This document shows, in pieces, positions 1-7,995 of a DNA stretch of 64,000 nucleotides (position 1 is its first letter; the number at the start of each line of letters is the position of its first letter). The notes under the pieces are model-generated. The model did not search any database. It was not told the origin of the DNA and saw only the letters and a program-made list of their open reading frames with translations. A program made the position numbers and the translations under genes. Source of the stretch: Tigriopus japonicus (Eukaryota; Arthropoda; Copepoda; Harpacticoida; Harpacticidae); contig JAAGOF010000251.1 of NCBI GenBank assembly GCA_010645155.1, forward strand, positions 400,190 to 464,189. The letters run 5' to 3'.

Positions 1-469
1 ATTAGGTGTTCCGTTTCTTTTGAAACACCCGGTATCTTAATTCCAAGATCCTTTGAAATTCCATCAACTGAAATTTTTCACATTTTGGAATGTTTGCACC
101 ACATTTCAAAAATATGACCTTCGAAGTACTTTCACCAGTTGCTCATTCTATTTCGAATTGGTCATCTTAAACGGACTTGAAAAAGTTTTGATGGAGTTTT
201 GTTGCAAAGTCTGCTCAAAACTTTTCCAATGGCAACGCTTTGTACCGAAGAGAGAAAACCTCACGAATGTTCAACTTGCCAAAAAGGAGTTTCAAGGCTT
301 TGATAAAAATGGTTTGGGATTAATTCAATAGTTTCAACATGGAAGTTGTCTTTATGTTGAACCAGTTTCTTTAATCGAATTTTTGTACGGGAAAATTGCT
401 TGATTGTGTGACTAACCATATTTCACAAGGTAAGATTTTAAGTTAACTCATAGTGTACGAAGGAGTCAT
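1..469. other. No recognised gene
   Basis: A short open frame exists in this stretch, but its translation shows no recognisable domain and no splice partner. It is AT-rich single-copy-looking DNA downstream of the DHCR24 gene. Confidence 0.4.
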
Positions 470-709
470 CAAAGGTCTGCATCCAGTGGGCCACGGCTCA
501 CAAATGGGCCCCAAAGTGACTTTTTAGTGAGCCACGGAGCTATCGCGGAGATCCATAATGGCGGGCTTCACCAATTCCAGGAATTGGACGCGGGGATCTG
601 TAGCTCTGTGGATGTTTAATTGTGGGCCTTTGAGGCCACCATCTTGTTTGGTGGGCTCTTGGTTGCTCCAATTTTAACTTTATGGCCACACAGTTGTTGC
701 AGACCCCTG
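470..709. mobile_element. hAT-like miniature inverted-repeat element (older copy)
   Basis: The left end reads CAAAGGTCTGCATCC and the right end reads TTGCAGACCCCTG, so the ends are imperfect inverted repeats of a CAGGGGTCTGCA-type terminus. The interior is full of GTGGGCC/GGGCCCA words, as in the clearer copy at 19636-19885. No protein is encoded. I found no convincing 8-bp target duplication, so the outer borders are approximate and the family assignment rests on similarity to the 19636 copy. Confidence 0.5.
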
Positions 710-1431
710 TACAATGACGAATTATAGAAATACAACTTATCGTTCTGTCACTATACTGAAATGAGAGACTGGTTCATTTTGCTAGTAAAATTCGAAACGA
801 TCATATTTGTTTAAGCTTTTGCTGGAATAACGTGATGAGTTTGACTTCTTTCTGCGAGGATCAACGTTCAAACTTGTTCTCATCGTCAAACGAATTTTCC
901 CAAGCTCCTCCAGAGGTTTGATGAATAGTTCCAATCCAAACATAAAGTCTACATTTAATTTGAAACTTGCATGAGTGTGTATTCTTCCCCAATATTCATT
1001 CACTCCATCTTTCTCAACCCTCTTTTTTATTCCATTCACACGTGACACCTTTTGGAGTCTCTTGAAATTGAAGGGGTTTTCGTCAGGGGTGCTTTTTCAT
1101 TCATCAAATAAGCAACGTCTGTCATCGGATCCTTCTTCAACTTCCAGTGTTTTTTAGGGTTGCCTACCGATTTACCAACTTATCCTCTTGAAGCTCTCGT
1201 CCCATGGGTGTGTTCCCTATACAAAGCAACCCTGGAAAGGTTTTGATTAAAATACGAACATGTGCCAACGTTTTCCAAAACAGGGGACTGTCGTCGTGAA
1301 ATCTGCCTGAGTTTAGAGAAGAACCTCGAGTGTTTGAGCGATAAATTATTGTCTTCAATGAACGCTCAACTGGTTTTAGGATTGGCACCATGACAATGGC
1401 TAATGCCAAAACTGCAATTCTCATTCACAAG
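710..1431. other. No recognised gene
   Basis: This stretch runs between a miniature element and the 3' end of DHCR24. Short open frames on both strands show no domain or motif that I recognise. Confidence 0.35.
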
Positions 1432-1437
1432 TTTATT
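1432..1437 (-). promoter_or_regulatory. Polyadenylation signal of DHCR24
   Basis: AATAAA on the minus strand, about 30 bases after the TAA stop of DHCR24. It is the first canonical signal downstream of the stop and implies a very short 3' UTR. Confidence 0.6.
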
Positions 1438-1468
1438 GACGGCAAAATGAGCAAAGAAGGATCTAGCT

Positions 1469-1703
1469 TTAAATAGGAGAGCGGCCAAGTTTGCTAACTT
1501 TCTCGTACAAATGAGGAAATGCTCCTTCACAATTCAACTCTCGTCGAAGTCTTTCGTACGTATCCAGATTGACCATTTGTCGGAATTCTTCTTCAGTGAA
1601 TTGTGTCTCAGCATACAAAGCGGGGAAGCCTTCATGGTCAATCATGTACTTTTCAAATCGCTTTTGACCTTCAACGGGATGATAGCTCTTCACCATTGTG
1701 AAC
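1469..1703 (-). CDS. DHCR24: DHCR24 exon 2 (C-terminal part of Delta(24)-sterol reductase)
   Basis: This is the last coding exon of the sterol reductase whose exon 1 lies at 1766-3048. A pyrimidine-rich acceptor (cttcttag) precedes the exon at 1703, and the frame ends at a TAA at 1469-1471. Exon 1 ends with two bases of a Gly codon and this exon supplies the third, so the joined frame is intact. The exon encodes 78 residues, including GFPALYAETQFTEEEF and the closing block CEGAFPHLYEKVSKLGR. This corresponds to the conserved C terminus of animal DHCR24, which has the pattern GFQMLYAD...REEF...CQDAFPEVYDK. An in-frame ATG inside the exon is not a start. Confidence 0.93.
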
Positions 1704-1765
1704 CTAAGAAGGAAAGTACAAAAATTAACAAAGGTTCCCGCAGGGATCAATTAGTTGGGTCTTAC

Positions 1766-3048
1766 CCGTAAACTCCAAAATCAACGTTCAAATCGTTCCA
1801 TTTGAACATACTGAACTTCTCTTGCTCCGGAGTAAGAAGATGGTTGCATGGACAAAGCCAGATTGGATAGACTTTGGTCATTTCATCGCTGAGTTCGGCC
1901 AAACCCTTAAGATGTTTGAATTGGACGGCCAAATCTTGGCACACAAACTGATTGAGCATATTTGGAGGGACAAACTTCTCCTTGAGGATCTTGATCATAG
2001 CATGTTTGGGTGGCATGGTCCAACCAAAGAACCATCGGAAGATCCAGTGATTAATGAAAGGAACAATGTAGTCCACGAGCCAGAAGCAAGATTTATCGTG
2101 ACGGTGGAAGAAGTGGATGGTAGGGATGTATTCTACTTTGGGAGCACCGTCTTCTGGTTTTAGATATTGTTTGACATGAGCGTGGAAGAGGGGCTTGAAC
2201 CAACGACCAATCTTATTCAATCTCCAGTTCTCGCACTCATCCGTGAACACTCCAGTCATGATAACAGCTTCGTCCAAGGAATACATGATCCCTTCAACTG
2301 AGTCGTTGGCAGTATTTCTCGATTCCTTCTCCAGAACGTCGACAATATTATCCAAACCTTGAACGGGGAGATAGGTCAATTTGATATACTTCTTGAAGGG
2401 AATAATGTCCAAATCCACAGCTGTAAGGAAGCCCAATGTTCCGTAAGAGAATGGAATAGCCACCCACAAATCGGTCATATGATCCCTGGAACACTGGACC
2501 ACCGATCCATCAGCGAGAACCATTTCATACATGCGACAGATGTACTGGAACAGGCCATATTTATGAGACGTGGACTCAATTCCACCTCCCATAACCAGAC
2601 CTCCAATGGTCAAGTCGTCCAACTCCGGAACCACGGGCAAAGTCCAGCCTCGAGTGATCAAGTAATCATTCAATTGACCAATGGTTACCATAGGTTCCAC
2701 TCTCACGGTCTGTTTCTCCGTGTCGATGGAAATGATATCGGGCATATTGATCTCGATCTTCTGACAACTCTTCTTGTACTTGAGGGTCTGGAGAGTGATG
2801 GATTGATATCCTGGACGAGCCGTGCACATTGTGGCCGTAGATCCGGATTTCTTCCAGGCTCGAACTTGTTCTTGAACATGATGGACCCTTTCCTCATGAC
2901 GTCGAGTGTCTCTGGAATGGAAAATACTAGCCCAACGGAACCGAATAAAGGCGAATGTGTCGTAGATAATGCAACAGGGGATCAGAAATAACACCGGAAT
3001 CCACGGGCACTTGACCACCAACCACGAAAGCATCCCATGTAAACTCAT
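1766..3048 (-). CDS. DHCR24: DHCR24 exon 1: Delta(24)-sterol reductase (seladin-1 family)
   Basis: DHCR24 reduces the C24-C25 double bond of sterols, for example desmosterol to cholesterol, using FAD and NADPH in the endoplasmic reticulum membrane. With exon 2 the protein is 505 residues, close to the 516 of the human enzyme. Residues about 8-35 form a hydrophobic N-terminal membrane segment, followed by a charged helix (HEERVHHVQEQVRAWKKSG, 51-69). The FAD-binding fold spans roughly 75-220. It includes ARPGYQSIT, VRVEPMVTIGQL, and the family signature from PELDDLTIGGL (141-151) through GIESTSHKYGLF (156-167). Other conserved blocks are YSLDEAVIMTG and VYPIWLCP. The start ATG is preceded by TCAAA, giving A at -3. 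A donor GTAAGA lies at the 3' end, and the intron is only 62 bp. The long unbroken first exon suggests past intron loss or retroposition followed by gain of one intron. A non-coding 5' exon cannot be excluded. Confidence 0.96.
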
Positions 3049-4931
3049 TTTGACTCCAACTCAGTTTCCGGAGCCGCTTCCTTCCAATATGGCTCCCAAA
3101 TAGTCCTTGATGTCGAAGACGTCAGCTTTGTAGTCGGTTCAGGTACACCAACCAACCAACCAACCACCTATGCCAATGGTTTACTAACACACATGCACAC
3201 CACTGTTCATGCATGGAAGGAGTGAGTGTGTTACATAGGCCCTCGCTTAGGTTGGTTTTCATTCCTTCTTGGACTTTCCGAAGTCTATAGAGGAGGAGAA
3301 ATCTTAATCCTGCCTACCATTAGTTTTGTCGGAGAGAAAAACTGTTGAGAACATGTTGTCGACTAGCGCCCAACGAGCCAACCATCTGAGCCAAGTTTTA
3401 GTCTTGAAGAAGAAAAATCTCCCTCTACCTGGCTTTGTAAAACCCTACTTACACCATGAGGATCGGTGTGTGTCTGATGTCTTGTATCGCATGAGAGATT
3501 CACACCTGACTCGATATTTTTTGTGCATAAATATTTAATAAATATCGGTCGATAGAGACCATCATTATCATCATGAGGAACTGACTACTTATGTGATATC
3601 TCTGTTTATGTAAGTTACATTGACCTTCAAATCTGTTTGGGATAGTGTGCCTCTTCCTGCTCTCACTGATCTCTTCCGAGTGTAGAAGTCCTCTTGGACA
3701 ATGGGCGATCGATGGGCGAGAAGAACCCAAGAGAGGGTCGATTAGATTCCTGCTGTGGGCAGATGGACTCATCGTCTGAACAGGAAATAGCTTTAAGAGG
3801 GTGGAACCCTGGAGCACCCAAAGATAACTGTTTTGTCTCTATCGCCAACGTGGTTGTACAAATGTAGATATTCGTGTTCATATTCAAGCTATCAAAGATG
3901 TGTTATCCAGAGTTTGACATAATTACAGGGAATTTCATTCGTTGTATCGGAAAAAAACGAACAAAAGGAAAAAGAAAAATGCAACTTCGAGAAGAAATAA
4001 GTGGAAAGAAAAAGCAAACAATTTTGTTACGACTGAAAAATGTGAGGAAGAGGTTTTGAGACTCTGAATTCGAAGGTTAGATACGTTCAAGCAGCAATCT
4101 GATTTTCATTGTTTGATTGATATTATCAGGGTCTAAAAAAATTCTAAGCATTTCTCTTTAGAAACTTGATTTGTTTTCGTAATTCTAAAAGTGAATTCAC
4201 TCAACCTCATACATAAAATTCGATCCAATTTTATGGTTTTTATTTTGAGGGAGCGTTAATAGAAAGACGAAAAATATCTTGATTCGAACGTCAAATAATC
4301 ACATCAAGGTCAGTAGAGCTCAAACTTGTTTGTTTTATCGGCTGCTTTATTTTTTTCGGGTGCGTCTTTTTGTTGAAAAGTATCTGGTTGTGTGAGATGA
4401 GACATTCCATTAAGTGTTCACTTACTTGATATTGACTTGGCCCAAGGAGCATCCCAAGAAATGGACCAAAAGTAATCCCACATCTTGGGTTACAACACCG
4501 TTCCCAAAACAAAACACAGAAAAGAGCAGCCACAAAGAACACGTCTGAAATGTTTTGGAACCTCAACGAGGGTCTCGAAATCATATTAACCGCAATCTTA
4601 TTACGTTCAAGAGGGGTTGTGAGGTTATTATTGGCGAACCTCTCCACGATTCACCCTCATTCGACCCACTTCATTTTCCCTCTTTCTTATTGTGATGATG
4701 GTCACACATGTTGCCATTAAGTGAGTCAATTATATCTTTGTTGTTGTTCCCTTTCTTCTGTGATTGTTCCACGTCGTTCCAAAGCACCCTCTGCCCTATT
4801 CATTCGTCCATCTATCCATCCATCTTTAATCCCTTCCTCATTCCACCCTCAGACTAACATCATCCTTTTTTTAGCTAACCACTCTTCTTTTTCCATGCCC
4901 AGTTTCTTTTTTAGGGTGGAAATGGAACAAT
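3049..4931. other. Upstream flank of DHCR24; no gene recognised
   Basis: This should contain the DHCR24 promoter and any 5' UTR exon, but no TATA box or initiator can be named with confidence. A short CCAA microsatellite sits at 3147-3166. The remainder is low-complexity-leaning DNA with short unconvincing frames. Confidence 0.35.
3147..3166. repeat. (ACCA)n microsatellite
   Basis: Five tandem copies of a tetranucleotide (accaacc... pattern) about 100 bp upstream of the DHCR24 start codon. A similar tract lies at 51642-51666. Confidence 0.8.
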
Positions 4932-5011
4932 GGAAAGACTTGGGATCCATCAGACTGAGAAACGAGAATCAGTATGTTTGGCAAGACAGAGCTGCTATAA
5001 ATTAAATAATA

Positions 5012-5189
5012 TCTTGCTGCATTAACTGAAGGTGCAACCTTATCTGATAATGGTTTTAGCATATTTGAGGAAATGGAAATTCGGTATTACCTTGATGACA
5101 AAGAAAAAGAGAGGATAGATCATTTTGGAATTGTTACTTTAGTCAATAACATTCTAGAAAACCCAAGTGAAGAAAAACGAAATCTGTGA
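5012..5189 (+). pseudogene. Unrecognised coding-like fragment inside the inverted repeat
   Basis: This frame has no Met start: it opens after an in-frame TAA and closes at TGA (5187-5189). It encodes about 58 residues with a protein-like composition, including the acidic stretch FSIFEEMEIRYYLDDKEKER. It lies between the two arms of the inverted repeat, so it may be a captured piece of a host or transposon gene. I do not recognise the family, and the frame could be open by chance. Confidence 0.25.
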
Positions 5190-5229
5190 AACATATTGAT
5201 TCTCGTTTCTCAATCTGATGGATCTCAAG

Positions 5230-5592
5230 AGGAGTTGTGCATCGGATCTGAAAGGTTCCCAAAATCCAATCCGAACTTGATTTCTATAATCCGAATCCGA
5301 CAGTTTCCACTCAATCCAAATCCGAAAATTTCCTACACCGAAAATCCTTCATCAATCCGACCGAATCCGAATCCGAAAATTCTTGCGTCAATCCGACCGA
5401 ATCCGAATCCGAAAATTCTTGCGTCAATCCGACCGAATCCGAATCCGAAAATTCTTGCGTCAATCCAAAAGAATCCGAATCCGAAAATTCTTGCGTCAAT
5501 CCAAAAGAATCCGAATCCGAAAATTCTTGCGTCAATCCAAAAGAATCCGAATCCGATCGGATCCGACTTTTCGGATCCGATGCACAGCTCTA
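5230..5592. mobile_element. hAT-type miniature element carrying a 36-bp tandem array
   Basis: The ends are inverted repeats: the right end, read inward, is TAGAGCTGTGCATCGGATC and the left end is AGGAGTTGTGCATCGGATC. They are flanked by an 8-bp direct duplication with one mismatch (atctcaag at 5222-5229, atcccaag at 5593-5600). An 8-bp duplication and TAGAG-type termini fit hAT transposition. The interior is built almost wholly of ATCCGAATCCGA-type repeats. There is no transposase, so it would have depended on one supplied in trans. Confidence 0.75.
5353..5556. repeat. 36-bp tandem repeat, about 5.6 copies
   Basis: Units start at 5353, 5389, 5425, 5461, 5497 and 5533 (partial). Each holds a doubled gaatccgaatccg core followed by aaaattcttgcgt. 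Copies 1-3 carry caatccgacc and copies 4-6 carry caatccaaaa, so the array grew by duplicating two unit types in blocks. Because 36 is a multiple of 3, several frames stay open on both strands; these are artefacts and not genes. Confidence 0.93.
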
Positions 5593-5600
5593 ATCCCAAG

Positions 5601-5767
5601 TCTTTCCTACGGATTTAGCGTCGGGATTTCAAGAGGGGTTTCCAATTTTTTAAATAATCGCACTCAGCGGGTTGATATTGATAATTTCATCTCAGAACCC
5701 TTACCATTGTCGTGTGGTTTGCCGCAGGGTAGCATCTTGGGGCCCTTATTGTTTTTAATCTATATCA
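5601..5767 (+). pseudogene. Non-LTR retrotransposon reverse transcriptase, 5' part of remnant
   Basis: The frame reads NFLNNRTQRVDIDNF and then [17 protein letters not shown]. This is the reverse transcriptase block that precedes the catalytic motif in Jockey/CR1-type non-LTR elements (consensus [21 protein letters not shown]). The motif is cut after ...LIYI by insertion of the foldback element at 5768-6215 and resumes at 6216 with YINDLP. Upstream domains (endonuclease, ORF1) are missing: the remnant starts directly after the hAT-type element, as expected for a 5'-truncated or overwritten copy. Confidence 0.85.
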
Positions 5768-6215
5768 AGAAGCACTGGAATCATGGAGTGGGAGGCTAGG
5801 AATGAGAATAATGATTTCCGGTAAGAACAATTCAATTACGTTCTTCTGCAAAGAAGACCTTGCATATGTTGACAAGAATACGTATTTCAATTTTCAGCTC
5901 AATCGAACGTCGGAGACAAAAGTTATGCTCACTCAAAGTTCAGTGCAAATCCTACCGAGAATGAATGAACTAGCCCTTTTGTGGTAATCGTTTTACCACA
6001 AAAGGGCGAGTTCATTCATTCTATGCTCTCCTCAGTACATAAGTTTGAGAAGGGATAACTTTTCACTCCGGCATTCGATTGGGCTGAAATTTGAAATACG
6101 TGTTCTTCTCAGTGCAAACCAGGTCTCATTTGCAGAAGAATGCAAATGGTTCGTTTCTGCTGGAAATCATAATTCTCATTGCTAGCCTCCCACTCCATGA
6201 TTTCCGTGCTTCTTG
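5768..6215. mobile_element. 448-bp foldback miniature element, copy 1
   Basis: The element is almost one continuous palindrome. The left end AGAAGCACTGGAATCATGG is matched by the right end ...CCGTGCTTCTTG, and the arms pair along their length (for example agctcaatcgaacgtcggag against cactccggcattcgattg). The centre is a hairpin at about 5962-6020 around gcccttttgtggtaa. A 9-bp duplication (tctatatca) flanks it at 5759-5767 and 6216-6224, and it interrupts a reverse transcriptase frame. No protein is encoded. Related copies lie at 13056, 34237, 42648 and 63756. A 9-bp duplication with long inverted repeats would suit a Mutator-like transposase, but that is inference. Confidence 0.88.
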
Positions 6216-7324
6216 TCTATATCAATGACCTTCCATTAGCCACAGAATTCAAATTTACCATGTTCGCCGATGAAACTACCCTGCAGCATTTTGGCAATGA
6301 TTTAAAAACTGTCGGATCAGAGTCCAGACAATGGATGGAGGGATTGACAGTATATTTAAAGCAAATTGGCTTTCACTGAACTACAACAAAAATTTAAGGT
6401 TATGTTATTTGGGCCACGTTCAACTCAAACAGATTTTGATTTAATGTAAACGGTACCCGATTCCAAAAGGTTGGAACCAATTGCTTGGAGAAGCGGTTAA
6501 ATTCCTTGGCGTGCATCTTCATGATAAACTGAATTGAAAATATCACGCTTCCCGTGTGGGCTATGAGATTCGACGGTCTCTTTTCACATTTTTTTGGCAA
6601 AGCTATCCCTCCCCAAAAGTCTTAAAATAATATTGTATAATTCCCATATAAAAAGCAGACTCGACTTCGGCCTTGAATTCTTTGGTCACAGCTCAGCAGT
6701 AAAAAGCTTGGAAGCACTTCAAAAGAAGGCTATTCGTTGGATAGTTAGCGCAAAATATAAGGCTCATTTTTTTTGCGGATTTTTATTAACGCTACAAGGA
6801 ATGCGATTCCCTGTAAATAGAAGGATTTCTCCCGACAGCTCCAATTCGATCTCCAACAAGATTCAGACCTACGCCGTCTGGGGAAGCACTTACACTCGGC
6901 TATTGTATGAACGCGTTAGTACGCGCGGCCACTCTGGCTTCCTTATAAAATGTCCATACTTGCGGAATATTTAAAAACCTGGAAGAACTTAAAATCAAAG
7001 ATCTATGTAGATTTAAACAAATGAAATTTCTCTTTTGCAGTATGAAAGGTACCAACCCTGAACTCTTTCACACATGAGCTCCGCAAGGGTGAAGATATAT
7101 ACTTTAGCCTTTCATTGGTTAAGTCCACTTGGTTCCAAAGACTTCCTCTCTATATTCTACCAAATGCCTGGAATGATTTTTATCTGCAAACTCAAATGAA
7201 CCCTTCTTACCACAACTCATTGAAACATTGGAACTCGCAGATTCTCACCACAATCTTAAGCACATATTCATCGGATAGCACTTTAAAAGACTGTTTTTCA
7301 TGTAAAGATGTTGGAAGGTTCATG
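6216..7324 (+). pseudogene. Non-LTR retrotransposon reverse transcriptase, 3' part of remnant
   Basis: The frame resumes YINDLPLATEFKFTMFADE. The catalytic box is FADE instead of the usual FADD or YADD, so one catalytic aspartate is lost. Further on come LQKKAIRWIVSAKY (about 6718-6760), typical of the region after the palm, and LPNAWNDF (about 7157-7180), like the C-terminal P-x-WN motif of Jockey/CR1 elements. Several frameshifts and stops separate these blocks, for example around 6380-6600 and 6780. The element is dead. Its 3' end is uncertain because another repeat starts at about 7325. Confidence 0.8.
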
Positions 7325-7448
7325 GGCCCATAATTCAACGATCAAAGAACTCTGGGCCCACCATTTTGCACTTTCCCCCATAGCTCCTGGGCACACCCAA
7401 AACCACCCTTGGGTCCACATAAAGGCCGAGGCCCACAGATTGCCGACC
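7325..7448. mobile_element. Partial hAT-like miniature element (right end)
   Basis: The GGGCCCA-rich sequence ends ...CCCACAGATTGCCGACCC. It closely resembles the right half of the element at 19636-19885, sharing the order 'catagctcctggg...ccacccttggg...aggcccac'. The left end is missing, and it abuts the reverse transcriptase remnant. Confidence 0.55.
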
Positions 7449-7813
7449 CTTATGCGATAAGATTAGGTCATTTTTTAGCAATCTTATTAATACGCCACAA
7501 AAAAGCGACAAAGCTCCTAAAACTGGTCTTTTCGGCAAAGTACTTTTGTAACGAGTAATTTGTAACGCCATGCCTTTTAAAAAAAAAAGGAATACGTGAG
7601 TAACGCATTCCTCATTTTTGGAAAAGGAACGGGAACTGCAATCCGTTCCTTTTTTTTGAGGAACGGCTAAAGCCCTGGGAATACCGGGTGGCCGGATTGA
7701 TTTTGTACACTCAACCAGTGCAAGTTTAGTGTGAACCTGAACAAGAATAAGGGGAGCTTGGGCAAAATCTTTGTAATATAAGTTGTTTATTGACATGCCC
7801 ACAGCATCACTTC

Positions 7814-7995
7814 TCAAAAACACTCCCTTGAGCGGGCAATGCACGCCTCGATACGGCCACGGAAGGCGGTACAGGCACGCACGATCTCATCGGAAGACAT
7901 CATGCTCCATGGGGGCCACACATTCTTTGACCAGAATCCCTTGGACCCAAGCTTCAACTCGAGGTACTCCTGGACGGCTGTACGCGTGTGTGAAG
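7814..7995 (-). pseudogene. Fragment of a second mariner-type transposase
   Basis: One minus-strand frame encodes VQEYLELKLGSKGFWSKNVWPP, then directly ACTAFRGRIEACIA and a TGA stop. This matches the pattern in mariner/maT transposases where ...FWSK..WPPSSPDLNPMDY... is followed later by ...ACTAFRGRLEA at the C terminus. The SPDLNP catalytic segment between the two blocks is deleted and the N-terminal half is absent. The sequence differs from the nearly intact mariner at 11276-12550, so it belongs to another subfamily. Confidence 0.65.

Larger units (their letters stand above)
4932..5610. repeat. Inverted repeat with ~46-bp arms, split by a hAT-type element
   Basis: The left arm (4932-4977, aagacttgggatccatcag...) is the reverse complement of sequence at 5191-5229 that continues after the inserted element at 5593-5607. 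About 40 of 46 positions agree. The arms flank about 210 bp. This looks like an older foldback or miniature element, or two inverted fragments of one repeat, later hit by the element at 5230-5592. The reverse transcriptase remnant begins at about the right arm, so the outer border there is uncertain. Confidence 0.55.

Noticed and set aside
2359..2991. 210-codon plus-strand frame
   Set aside because: It is antisense to DHCR24 exon 1, which carries the conserved protein.
5196..5799. Overlapping open frames of 74-140 codons on both strands with repeated SIRPNPNPKILA-type units
   Set aside because: They are a consequence of the 36-bp tandem repeat, whose period is a multiple of three, and do not represent a gene.
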